This document shows positions 9,866 to 18,767 of a DNA stretch of 35,934 bases, piece by piece. The DNA lies in the NCBI GenBank assembly GCA_016781135.1, contig JADDQY010000088.1, positions 1 to 35,934 on the forward strand. The letters run 5' to 3'. The stretch comes from Actinomycetota bacterium. GTDB taxonomy: Bacteria > Actinomycetota > Acidimicrobiia > Acidimicrobiales > CADCSY01. Numbering within the stretch: the stretch's first letter is position 1; the number at the start of each line of letters is the position of its first letter. Below the pieces are notes generated by a model, which did not search any database, had not been told where the DNA came from, and was given only the letters and a program-made list of their open reading frames with translations. The position numbers and the translations under genes are program-made.

Positions 9866-10318
9866 CTACCGCTGGAAGATTCCGACGAGCGTGCCGCGGC
9901 CCAGCTCCTTGCCGTCCATCACCCGGCGGAGGTCCTCAGCCGAGGCACGGGGGGACACGGCGAGCGGTTCGGAAAGGGCGTAGAGGCGGAAGAAGTAGCG
10001 GTGGGCGGGGTCGCCCACCGGCGGCTGGGGACCGCCGTAGCCGGTGCCGCCGTAGTCGTTGGCGCCCTCGACCGCTCCCGGCGGGAGCTCGCCCTCGCCG
10101 AGGCCGGTCAGTGACGGGTCGAGGCCGGACGCGACCCAGTGCACGAAGGTCCCGCCCGGTCCGTCGGGATCCTCGCAGACCAGGGCGAGCTCGACGGTGC
10201 CCTCGGGAACGCCCCTCCACTCGAGCGGTGGCGAGACGTCGTCTCCATCCCTGGAGAAGCGGGGCGGGATCGGCGCGTGGTCGTCGAAGGCGGGGCTGCG
10301 GAGCTCGATCGCTTCCAT
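9866..10318 (-). CDS. YbhB/YbcL family Raf kinase inhibitor-like (PEBP) protein
   Basis: MEAIELRSPAFDDHAPIPPRFSRDGDDVSPPLEWRGVPEGTVELALVCEDPDGPGGTFVHWVASGLDP. Confidence 0.93.
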   Translation of the reverse strand: MEAIELRSPAFDDHAPIPPRFSRDGDDVSPPLEWRGVPEGTVELALVCEDPDGPGGTFVHWVASGLDPSLTGLGEGELPPGAVEGANDYGGTGYGGPQPPVGDPAHRYFFRLYALSEPLAVSPRASAEDLRRVMDGKELGRGTLVGIFQR

Positions 10319-10425
10319 CACGCTTACCTTCCAGCCCGCGGCCAGCCGAGCCTCTCCCCGCCGGCCTGCTGACGGTCCCGATCGACGAGAGGGTGCGGCG
10401 GTTCGGGACGGGCTCGAGCGGGCTT

Positions 10426-13416
10426 TCAGTCCCCGTCGTCCGGGGCGAAGCCCTGGCGCAACGTGTTCTCGCTCACCGCCACCGGGTCGAGGAACTGGAG
10501 GAGGTAGTCGGGACCGCCGGCTTTCGAACCCACGCCTGACAACCCGAAGCCCCCGAAGGGCTGGCGTCCCACCACCGCTCCGGTGATCGCCCGATTGACG
10601 TAGACGTTGCCGGCCCTCAGCTGCCGCACGGCCTCGTCGATGTGGGACGGAGACCTCGACACCACACCCGCGGTCAGCGCGTAGTCGGTGTCGTTGGCCA
10701 CCGCCAGCGCCTCGTCGAAGGTGTCGACCTGCATGACCGAGAGCACCGGTCCGAAGATCTCGTCACTCGCGAGTCGGCCGCGGGGAGGGACGTCGGTGAC
10801 GATGGTGGGCCCGACGAAGAACCCGCGAGACGGCACGTCGTGGCGGGTCAAGGCCACCCGGCCCTCGTCGCCGGCGTCCTCGACATAGGAGCGCACCCGG
10901 CGGTGGGCCTCGGCGTCTATGAGGGGGCCGAGGTCGACCCCCATCTCGCTGGGATGGCCGATGCGCAGCCCCCGGGCCCGGCCCACCAGCCGCTCGAGGA
11001 GCTGCTCGGCCCCGCCGGCCCCACCGTCGACCACGACGAGCCGCGAGCACGCGGAGCACTTCTGGCCGGAGTACCCGAACGCCGAGGTGATGACGATGGG
11101 CACGGCCTGGTCGAGGTCGGCGTCGGCATCGACGATCACCGCGTTCTTGCCGCCCATCTCGGCGACGACCCGCTTGACGTGGCGCTGTCCGGGGCGGTGC
11201 ACGGCGGCCGACTCCACGATGCCCAGGCCGACCGGCAGCGAGCCGGTGAAGGCGATGAACGACACCGCCGGGTGCTCGACGAGCGGGGCCCCGACCTCGT
11301 CGCCGAGCCCGGGGACGAAGGCGAGCACGCCCTCGGGGAGCCCGGCGGCGGAGAACGCCTCGACCAGCTGGGCCGCCACCGCCGGCGTCTGCTCGGCCGG
11401 CTTGAAGACGACGCTGTTCCCGGTCACCAGTGCGGCAGCGACCATGCCGGTGGGTATGGCGAGCGGGAAGTTCCACGGTGAGATGACGACGCCGACGCCG
11501 CGGCCCCGGTACTGCAGTCCGTTGCTCTCCCCCGGGGGCGAGTCGACCGTGGCGCCCGCATCGAGGCGAAGCATCTGCCGGCCGTAGTACTCGCAGAAGT
11601 CGATCGCCTCGCACACGTCGGCGTCGGCATCGGGCCAGGGCTTGCCTGCCTCGAACACCTCGAGGGCGGCCAGCTCGTTGCGCCGCGCCCGCATCCACGC
11701 CGCCGCCCGGAACAGCACGCCGGCACGCTCGGCCGCCGTGGTGGCCGCCCACGCCGGCCAAGCCCTCAGCGCGGTCTCGACCGCTTCGCCGGCCTCGGCC
11801 GGCCCACAGCGGGCGGAAGACGCCACCACCGTCGACGGTTCGGCGGGGTCGACCGAGGCGATCGTGTCGGTCGTCATCACCCGACGCCCACCGATGCTTG
11901 CCGGCACGACCAGCCCGAAGCCGCGGTGGCGTACCCGCTCGATGGAGCGACCGAATCGGGCCCGAACCGAGGCGTCGCGCCACTCGGCGACGGGCTCGGG
12001 GTGGTAGTCGCCCGGCGACGACGGGTCGGTCTCGGTTGGAGCGGCCAAGACCTCGGCCGGCCCCGCCGGGGCCTCGGGGGCGGGTGGCGCGAGGAGCTCG
12101 TCGAGCGCCCGACCCTCGACGAAGCGGCGCCGGACGAAGCTCTCGTTGGCGGTGTTCTCCAGCAGCCGTCGGACCAGGTAGGCCATCCCCGGCACCAGGT
12201 CGCCGACGGGCGCGTACACCCGCAGGCGCAGGCCCAGGCGGCGGACGGCGGTGTGGATCGGCTCGGCCATGCCGTACAACAGCTGGATCTCGTAGCCGTC
12301 ATCGGGGATGCCCTTGGAGCGGGCGTACTGCACGGCGTAGGAGATGGAGCGAAGGTTGTGGGTCCCGAAGGCGGCCCGCACCTTGCCGTGGTGGTCGTGC
12401 AGGAGCCGGGTGCAGCGTTCGTAGTTGGCGTCGGTCTCCTCCTTGCGCACGTAGACCGGTGCCGGCCAGCCGGCGGCCTGGGCGGTGACCGTCTCGGTGT
12501 CCCAGTAGGCCCCCTTGACCAGTCGCACGGTGATCGGCCGGGGTCGCTCAGCAGAGAAGGCGATAAGGTCGGCCAGGTCGCGGAAGGAGTCCCTGGTGTA
12601 GGCCTGGATCACCACTCCGGCCTCGACCTCGGCCAGGTCGGGCTCGCCCAGCAGCTCGCGGAAGAGCTGCAGGGTGAGGTCCTTCACGTCGTAGTGCTCG
12701 GCGTCGAGGTGGACGAAGGCGCCGGCGGCGAGTGCCCGCCGGAGGATCGGCCGCAGTCGGCTCTTGACCTGCTCCAAGCCCTCGTCGGCCGTCAGCGGGG
12801 CGTACCGGGACGCGAGCGCGGTGGGCTTGACACTCACGTTGACCCTGGGCAGCGGACCGAGATCGTCCCGCTCGAGGCGCTCGTCAGCTGGCCAACGGCG
12901 GCTGCATTCGCAGAGCACGGCCAGGAGGTCCTCCACCCGGGCGGCGTAGTGGTTGGCTTCGGGCTCGGTGAGGGTCTTCTCGCCCAGCAGGTCGACGGTG
13001 AAGGCGCTGCCCCCGCGCCAGAGACGCTCCAGCCGCTCGACCGCCGCTCGGGGGTCGGCCCCGACGATGAACTGCTGCGCCACCCTGCGGATGTTCCGGC
13101 GTGCCAGCGACGCGGCGGCCGCCCGGCCGAGGGGCAGGTGCTCGGCCGCATCCAGCCCGACGTCGAGGAGCTTGGGGGCGTTGCTGCCCTCGAAGTACTC
13201 ACACAGGTGCCGAACCACATCGGCGTCGTCGACGGTCGACGGGAACACGTCGACGAAGCGAAACAGCTGGGTCTTGAACGACGGGTGCGACATGGCCCAC
13301 TCGAGCATCTGCTCGGTCCACCACGAGGACTCGACCACCCGCCGATGACGGCTGTCGCCAGCCCCGGCCAGGTGACGGGCCAGCGCTGTCACCTCGGCGT
13401 CGAGCGACGCGGCCAT
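10426..13416 (-). CDS. putA: Bifunctional proline dehydrogenase / L-glutamate gamma-semialdehyde dehydrogenase
   Basis: PRODH part VNVSVKPTALASRYAPLT, FVHLDAEHYDVKDLTLQLF, VRLVKGAYWDTE; ALDH part SPWNFPLAIPTGMVAAALVTGNSVVFKPAEQTP, FTGS, GYSGQKCSACSR. Confidence 0.95.
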   Translation of the reverse strand: MAASLDAEVTALARHLAGAGDSRHRRVVESSWWTEQMLEWAMSHPSFKTQLFRFVDVFPSTVDDADVVRHLCEYFEGSNAPKLLDVGLDAAEHLPLGRAAAASLARRNIRRVAQQFIVGADPRAAVERLERLWRGGSAFTVDLLGEKTLTEPEANHYAARVEDLLAVLCECSRRWPADERLERDDLGPLPRVNVSVKPTALASRYAPLTADEGLEQVKSRLRPILRRALAAGAFVHLDAEHYDVKDLTLQLFRELLGEPDLAEVEAGVVIQAYTRDSFRDLADLIAFSAERPRPITVRLVKGAYWDTETVTAQAAGWPAPVYVRKEETDANYERCTRLLHDHHGKVRAAFGTHNLRSISYAVQYARSKGIPDDGYEIQLLYGMAEPIHTAVRRLGLRLRVYAPVGDLVPGMAYLVRRLLENTANESFVRRRFVEGRALDELLAPPAPEAPAGPAEVLAAPTETDPSSPGDYHPEPVAEWRDASVRARFGRSIERVRHRGFGLVVPASIGGRRVMTTDTIASVDPAEPSTVVASSARCGPAEAGEAVETALRAWPAWAATTAAERAGVLFRAAAWMRARRNELAALEVFEAGKPWPDADADVCEAIDFCEYYGRQMLRLDAGATVDSPPGESNGLQYRGRGVGVVISPWNFPLAIPTGMVAAALVTGNSVVFKPAEQTPAVAAQLVEAFSAAGLPEGVLAFVPGLGDEVGAPLVEHPAVSFIAFTGSLPVGLGIVESAAVHRPGQRHVKRVVAEMGGKNAVIVDADADLDQAVPIVITSAFGYSGQKCSACSRLVVVDGGAGGAEQLLERLVGRARGLRIGHPSEMGVDLGPLIDAEAHRRVRSYVEDAGDEGRVALTRHDVPSRGFFVGPTIVTDVPPRGRLASDEIFGPVLSVMQVDTFDEALAVANDTDYALTAGVVSRSPSHIDEAVRQLRAGNVYVNRAITGAVVGRQPFGGFGLSGVGSKAGGPDYLLQFLDPVAVSENTLRQGFAPDDGD

Positions 13417-13588
13417 GGCGCAAGGGTAGGGGGCACGGGGCCGGTTCGGCGAGCGCCGGCGAGACGGCCGGACCGAAGAAGAACAGAGGCCGAGAGGAGA
13501 CGTCATGCGACCGCCCCTCGTGCACCTCGAGGGAGTGGGTGATGACGACCGGCCTGCTCGCGGTCCAACCCTCACCGCTCGCCGTCGA

Positions 13589-14248
13589 TCACTCCGTGGT
13601 GTCACCCGGCGAGCCGACCTCCCGCAGCACGTCCCCTAGCCGACCGGACGGGTCCTCCAGCCTCGGCCGTATCCGGACGATGGCCGGTCGCCGAGGCGGT
13701 TCGCTGAACCCGAAGTGGGTCGGTTGGGGGAAGCGGGTCAGGGAACCGAGGTCGTGGCCGCCGAGTGCGGCCTCGGCGGCCACCACCGGCCGGTACTCGC
13801 TGGCCCGGTACCACTCCCGCACACCGGTCGGGCTGGTGCCGAAGGTGCGCACGTCCAGCAGGATTCGGGCGACGAGCCGCTCGATCGATCGCAGCGAGGT
13901 CCGACTTCGCAGCCTGCGGAAGGGGATCCGCCACCTGCGCCCAGCCCGCAGGGCCAAGCGCAGCTCCCCGGCGGTGACCACCAACGTGTCGACGTCAGTC
14001 CGAACCGACAGCGGCAACACCTCGACGCGGTCGAAACGGTAGACCGACGTGATGAACGCGCCGGTCACCGGGCGGTCGACGATCAGAACTCGTTCGCCGT
14101 CGGGACGGGCCCACATCACGTCGTCCATCGGTCCCAACGGCGACTGGTCCCAGTGACCGACCACGAAACGATGGCCGGACGAGAACCCGGCGCTGGCGAT
14201 GACGCCGTCGAGCTCGCACACCGAGGTCGCCAGCGACGTCGACGTCAC
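13589..14248 (-). CDS. Hypothetical protein (219 aa)
   Basis: Intact ORF MTSTSLATSVCELDGVIASAGFSSGHRFVVGHWDQSPLGP...; no recognised family. Confidence 0.6.
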   Translation of the reverse strand: MTSTSLATSVCELDGVIASAGFSSGHRFVVGHWDQSPLGPMDDVMWARPDGERVLIVDRPVTGAFITSVYRFDRVEVLPLSVRTDVDTLVVTAGELRLALRAGRRWRIPFRRLRSRTSLRSIERLVARILLDVRTFGTSPTGVREWYRASEYRPVVAAEAALGGHDLGSLTRFPQPTHFGFSEPPRRPAIVRIRPRLEDPSGRLGDVLREVGSPGDTTE

Positions 14249-14424
14249 CCCTTCCCGCCGGTCGCCGTCATCGCTGGCTCCGCCACGTCAGGCAGTCTGG
14301 GGGCACCGCTGCATCACGGGCTCGAACGCGTGGAGCAGTTGGCGCACCGGCGACGAGCGGGCCGCGACTGAAGCTCCGAGCCGGAAGGACCTGAACGACG
14401 AGAGGCCGCGGGATGCGGCTGCGA

Positions 14425-14982
14425 TCAGGCCGAGGGCAGGCTGAGGTTGATCTGGAGGTCGACGGCGTCCTTGACCTTGAGCGCGCCCATCTTCGAGTAG
14501 GGCTTGATCCCGAACTCCGTCTGCACGATTTTCGTCTTGCCCGTCACCTGGGCCTGCCCGCCGGACTCCTCGGCGGTCACATCGAGTGTGACCGGCCGAG
14601 TGGTGCCCTTGATGGTGAGGTCACCCTGCACCGAGAGCCGCGGGGCGTTTCCGCTCACCGACGTCGATTGGAAGGTGATCTCGGGGAACTTGTCGGTCTG
14701 GAGGGTCTTGTCCTGGTTCTGGGCGATCTCCTTCTTGTCCTTGTCGCTCAAAGCCTTGAGCCCGCCGCTGGCCTGGATGACCTCGAGGGAGCGCGGGTTG
14801 ATGGTGACCTGCACCGACGATGCCGATGGGTTGTCGGGGTCGAGGTTCAACGTGCCGCTCCAGCTCTTGGCCTCGAGCACGAGGTCATGGCCCATCTTCG
14901 AGCCCATCCCCCCGACGTAGGTGTTGACGGTCAGCTGCCCGTTGCTGGGGCCGATCGAGTGGGTGCCGCTCTTCGGTGTCAT
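14425..14982 (-). CDS. YceI-like domain protein
   Basis: GTHSIGPSNGQLTVNTYVGGMGSKMGHDLVLEAKSWSGTL...DKFPEITFQSTSV...GDLTIKGTTRPVTLDV; TAGGAT 7 nt before ATG. Confidence 0.9.
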   Translation of the reverse strand: MTPKSGTHSIGPSNGQLTVNTYVGGMGSKMGHDLVLEAKSWSGTLNLDPDNPSASSVQVTINPRSLEVIQASGGLKALSDKDKKEIAQNQDKTLQTDKFPEITFQSTSVSGNAPRLSVQGDLTIKGTTRPVTLDVTAEESGGQAQVTGKTKIVQTEFGIKPYSKMGALKVKDAVDLQINLSLPSA

Positions 14983-15186
14983 TCGGCGGATCCTAACGAG
15001 CCGCCCGCCGACGTCGAAAGTTCGCAGGCCCCGCGAACACCACGGGAGCGAGGAGGATGACCGGCGCGGCGAGGCGCCGGTCGAGGAGGGCCCGGCACAC
15101 GACCAGGTGGTAGCCGTCGACGAACCCGGCGGCCACCGCCGGGACCCCCGGTCCACCCCAATGCCCTCCTGGCTACGCTTGGCATC

Positions 15187-15864
15187 ATGCCACCGCCGGA
15201 TTCACGCACTGCCTTCGCCGAGTACTGCGAAGCGATCTTCGAGCTGCAAGAAGACGACCTCGAGGTCATCCAGGCCCGCATCGCCGACCGCCTCGACATC
15301 TCCCGTCCGGCGGTCTCGGAGATGGTGCGACGGATGGCCGCCGAGGGGCTCGTCACCGTCGACGACGGCATCCACCTCACTGCTGACGGCCTGGCCCTGG
15401 CCGAGCGGGTGGTGCGCCGCCACCGCCTCGCCGAGCGCTTCCTCACCGACGTCCTCGGGCTGAACTGGGCCGAGGCCCACCACGAGGCCGGGCGCTGGGA
15501 GCACGTGCTCAACGACAAGGTGGAGACGGCCATGAACCGGCTGCTCGGCGGTCCCACCACCTGCCCTCACGGCAACCCCATTCCCGGCTCCGCCTACACC
15601 GAGCCCGAGGTCGTCCCCCTCGCCGAGGTCGAGGTCGGAGGCCGCTTCGTCGTGACCCGCATCCCCGAGGAGCTGGAGTTCGCCCCCGGAGTCCTCGAGT
15701 TCCTCGAGGAGAACCTGGTGAAGCCGGGCATGTCCGGCGAGCTCACCGCCGCCTCACCGGACGGGACGATGACGGTCAGCATCGAGGGGCGCCACGTGGG
15801 TATCGGTCCCTTCGCCGCCCAGCGAATCATGGTGTCCCTTCCTGTCCCCGCTCCGGCGACCTGA
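15187..15864 (+). CDS. DtxR/IdeR/MntR-family metal-dependent transcriptional regulator
   Basis: EYCEAIFELQEDDLEVIQARIADRLDISRPAVSEMVRRMAAEGLV...RHRLAERFLTDVLGLNWAEAHHEAGRWEHVLND...HGNPIPG; C-terminal FeoA-like domain. Confidence 0.95.
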   Translation: MPPPDSRTAFAEYCEAIFELQEDDLEVIQARIADRLDISRPAVSEMVRRMAAEGLVTVDDGIHLTADGLALAERVVRRHRLAERFLTDVLGLNWAEAHHEAGRWEHVLNDKVETAMNRLLGGPTTCPHGNPIPGSAYTEPEVVPLAEVEVGGRFVVTRIPEELEFAPGVLEFLEENLVKPGMSGELTAASPDGTMTVSIEGRHVGIGPFAAQRIMVSLPVPAPAT

Positions 15865-15889
15865 ACCGGAAAGGTGGACGGCCGGCGCG

Positions 15890-15919
15890 TTGACGCTGCC
15901 GCCGCTGACGCCGTAGGTT
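15890..15919 (+). promoter_or_regulatory. Putative promoter of iron ABC transporter operon
   Basis: TTGACG (15890-15895), 18-nt spacer, TAGGTT (15914-15919). Confidence 0.45.
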
Positions 15920-15933
15920 AAGGATCCCTAACC
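15916..15933. promoter_or_regulatory. Putative DtxR-family operator (imperfect palindrome)
   Basis: GGTTAAGGATCCCTAACC between dtxR-family gene and fbpA-like gene, overlapping the putative -10. Confidence 0.55.
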
Positions 15934-15972
15934 AGGTGCCCCCCGGGCACCGACCGACGTTCGAGGAGATCC

Positions 15973-16995
15973 ATGACCACCCGACCCCTTGTCGCCCTGC
16001 TGGCCGCCCTCGCGCTCGCGCTCGGGGCGTGCGGGTCCGACGCTGACTCGGGCGCCAACGCGTCGGCTCCTCAGCTCACCATCTACTCAGGGCGCAGCGA
16101 GGAGCTGGTGGGGCCGGTGATCGCCCAGTTCGAGGGCGAGACCGGCATCGACGTGGAGGTGCGCTACGGGGACACCGCCCAGCTCGCCGGGGCGATCCTG
16201 GAGGAGGGCGACAACTCCCCCGCCGACGTCTTCTTCGGTCAGGACGCTGGGGCGCTCGGGGCGCTGTCGGATGCGGGGAGCTTCCGTCCACTCGACCCCG
16301 CGCTCCTCGAACGGGTCGATCCGCAGTTCAGGTCGGTCGACGGCGAGTGGGTCGGCGTGTCGGGCCGGGCCCGGGTGGCGGTCTACAACACCGCCCTGCT
16401 GAGCGAGGACGATCTCCCCGCTTCGGTGCTCGACCTCACCAATCCCCGTTGGGGCGGCGGCAAGATCGGTTGGGCGCCCACCAACGGGTCGTTCCAGGCC
16501 TTCGTGACCGCCATGCGGGTCGCGCTGGGGGAAGACGGCGCTCGGGCGTGGCTCGAAGGGATCAAGGCCAACGAGCCCAAGGTGTACGAGAACAACATCG
16601 CCATCGTGGAGGCGGCCGGCGCCGGGGAGATCGAGCTCGGTCTGGTCAACCACTACTACCTCTACCGCTTCCTCGCCGAGGACCCAGCGTTCCCCGCAGC
16701 CAACCACCTCTTCCCCAACGGCGACCTCGGCTCGCTGGTGAACGTGGCCGGGGTGGGCATCCTCGACACCGCCGACCACACCGAAGAGGCCCAGCGGCTC
16801 CTCGAGTTCCTGCTCGGCGAGCCCGCCCAGCAGTACTTCGCCGAGGAGACCTTCGAGATCCCCCTGGTCGACGGCGTGGAAGCCGACCCGGCCCTGCCCG
16901 ACCTCGAGTCGCTCAAGCAGCCCGACATCAACCTGAACGGGTTGGCCGACCTCCAGGGGACGCTCGACCTGCTCACCGAGGTGGGGGTCATCTGA
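15973..16995 (+). CDS. Fe(III) ABC transporter substrate-binding lipoprotein
   Basis: Lipoprotein signal LALALGACGS; LTIYSGRSEELVGPVIAQFEGETGIDVEVRYGDTAQLAGAILEEGDNSPADVFFGQDAGALG; SD GAGGAGA before ATG. Confidence 0.95.
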   Translation: MTTRPLVALLAALALALGACGSDADSGANASAPQLTIYSGRSEELVGPVIAQFEGETGIDVEVRYGDTAQLAGAILEEGDNSPADVFFGQDAGALGALSDAGSFRPLDPALLERVDPQFRSVDGEWVGVSGRARVAVYNTALLSEDDLPASVLDLTNPRWGGGKIGWAPTNGSFQAFVTAMRVALGEDGARAWLEGIKANEPKVYENNIAIVEAAGAGEIELGLVNHYYLYRFLAEDPAFPAANHLFPNGDLGSLVNVAGVGILDTADHTEEAQRLLEFLLGEPAQQYFAEETFEIPLVDGVEADPALPDLESLKQPDINLNGLADLQGTLDLLTEVGVI

Positions 16996-17000
16996 GCGAG

Positions 17001-18767
17001 GTGCTTCGGCGATGGCCCACTCGCCCCTCCTTCCTCCCCGAGCGCCACCTGGTGACGACCACAGGCGGAAGAACAGCGAGAAGGGGGGGAAACGCGGCCG
17101 CGTCGAGCCGCCGCTGGCGGCGGCGAGCCTCGCCGGGAACGACGGTCGCCGGGGTGATCGTGGCCCTGGCCGCCCTGCTGCCGGCGGTGTACCTGGTGGT
17201 CCGGGCCGGTGAGGCCGGGGCCGATGGCGTGGCCGACGTGCTCACCGCCGGGCGCACGGCACAGCTCCTGGCCCGTACGACCGTCCTCGCCGTGGCCGTG
17301 ACCGCGTCGGCGGTCGCCATCGCCGTCCCCCTGGCGTGGCTCACGGTGTCCACCGACCTCCCCGGGCGGCGCCTGTGGGTCGTGCTCACCGCGCTGCCCC
17401 TCGCCATCCCCACCTACGTCGGCGGCTTCGCCTTTGTCGCCGCCCTCGGTCCGAGGGGCCTCGTCCAGGGCTGGCTCGAGCCGCTCGGCGTGCAACGGCT
17501 GCCGTCGCTCTACGGCTTCATCGGGGCGTGGCTGGTCCTGACCTTGTTCACCTATCCCTACGTGCTGCTCACGACCCGGGCGGCACTGCGCCGGCTCGAT
17601 CCCGCGCTCCAAGAAGCGAGCCGCACCCTGGGGCGGAGCCGGTGGTCGACCTTCCTCCACGTCACGCTGCCCCAGCTGCGCCCGGCCATCACCGCCGGTT
17701 CCCTGCTCGTGGCCCTCTACACCTTGAGCGACTTCGGGGCCGTCTCGCTGCTGCGCTTCGACTCGTTCACCCGAGTCATCTTCGTGCAGTACCGGGCATC
17801 GCTCGACCGCTCGGCGGCGGCGGTGCTCGGTCTCGTGCTCGTCTGCCTGACCGCAGTGGTCCTGGCCGCCGAGCACCGCACCCGAGGCCGGGCGTCGTAC
17901 CACCGCCTGCATGCCGGAGGCAGCCGGCGGGCCCCGGTCGCGCCCCTGGGGCGATGGCGCTGGCCGGCGGTGGCCGCCTGCGCCGCCCTGCTCGGCGTCG
18001 CCCTCGTGTTGCCCCTCGGCGTGATCGCCTACTGGTTGGTGCGGGGAGTCGCCGCCGGCGAACCGGTGGGCCTCACCGCCAACTTGGCCGCCAACAGCCT
18101 GACGGCGTCAGCGCTGGGAGCAGTGACGGCGGTGGTTGCCGCCTGGCCGGTGGCGACCCTCGCCGCCCGCCATCCCGGCCGGCTCTCGTCGCTGGTGGAG
18201 CGGGCGTCGTTCACCGGCTACGCCCTCCCCGGGGTGGTGGTCGCCTTGTCGCTGGTGTTCTTCGGCGCCCGGATCGCCACGCCGATCTACCAGACCCGCA
18301 CCCTGTTGGTCTTCGCCTACGTGGTGCTGTTCCTGCCCCAGGCCGTGGGGGCCATCCGCTCGTCGCTGCTCCAGGTCAACCCGTCGCTGGAAGAGGCCTC
18401 GCGGCTGCTCGGACGCTCGCGACCGTCAACCACCCGGGCGGTGATCCTGCCCCTGGTGCGCCCCGGGGTGCTGGCCGGGCTGGCCCTGGTGTTCCTCACC
18501 TGCATGAAGGAACTGCCCGCAACCTTGCTGCTCGCCCCCACCGGGTTCGACACCTTGGCCACCCGGGTGTGGAGTGCCACCAGCGAGGCCTTCTTCGGGC
18601 GCGCCGCGGCACCGGCGCTGGCGCTGGTGCTGCTCTCGGCGCTGCCGATGGCCCTGCTGGTGATCCGAGAAGCCGACCGGGAGCCGTCGCCCGGGCACGG
18701 GCCACCACCGGAGCCGGCGGCTACCGACGAGACCCGAGCGCCGCCGGTGCTGACCCCGGTGGCGTGA
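17001..18767 (+). CDS. Iron ABC transporter permease (FbpB-type, two fused permease domains)
   Basis: Two EAA-loop motifs: LQEASRTLGRSRWSTFLHVTLPQLRPAI and LEEASRLLGRSRPSTTRAVILPLVRPGV; many TM segments. Start uncertain (GTG 17001 or 17052). Confidence 0.93.
   Translation: MLRRWPTRPSFLPERHLVTTTGGRTARRGGNAAASSRRWRRRASPGTTVAGVIVALAALLPAVYLVVRAGEAGADGVADVLTAGRTAQLLARTTVLAVAVTASAVAIAVPLAWLTVSTDLPGRRLWVVLTALPLAIPTYVGGFAFVAALGPRGLVQGWLEPLGVQRLPSLYGFIGAWLVLTLFTYPYVLLTTRAALRRLDPALQEASRTLGRSRWSTFLHVTLPQLRPAITAGSLLVALYTLSDFGAVSLLRFDSFTRVIFVQYRASLDRSAAAVLGLVLVCLTAVVLAAEHRTRGRASYHRLHAGGSRRAPVAPLGRWRWPAVAACAALLGVALVLPLGVIAYWLVRGVAAGEPVGLTANLAANSLTASALGAVTAVVAAWPVATLAARHPGRLSSLVERASFTGYALPGVVVALSLVFFGARIATPIYQTRTLLVFAYVVLFLPQAVGAIRSSLLQVNPSLEEASRLLGRSRPSTTRAVILPLVRPGVLAGLALVFLTCMKELPATLLLAPTGFDTLATRVWSATSEAFFGRAAAPALALVLLSALPMALLVIREADREPSPGHGPPPEPAATDETRAPPVLTPVA

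Noticed and set aside
11926-13542. 538-aa plus-strand ORF antisense to putA
   Set aside because: Composition artefact of high GC; putA on the minus strand has unambiguous PRODH motifs.
15000-15138. Minus-strand short ORF VAAGFVDGYHLVVCRALLDRRLAAPVILLAPVVFAGPANF between yceI and the dtxR-family gene
   Set aside because: About 46 codons, no recognised family, no clear start signal; insufficient support as a gene or remnant.
16347-17000. N-terminal extension of the permease ORF
   Set aside because: Overprints the substrate-binding protein frame; translation is R/G/P-rich without motifs.
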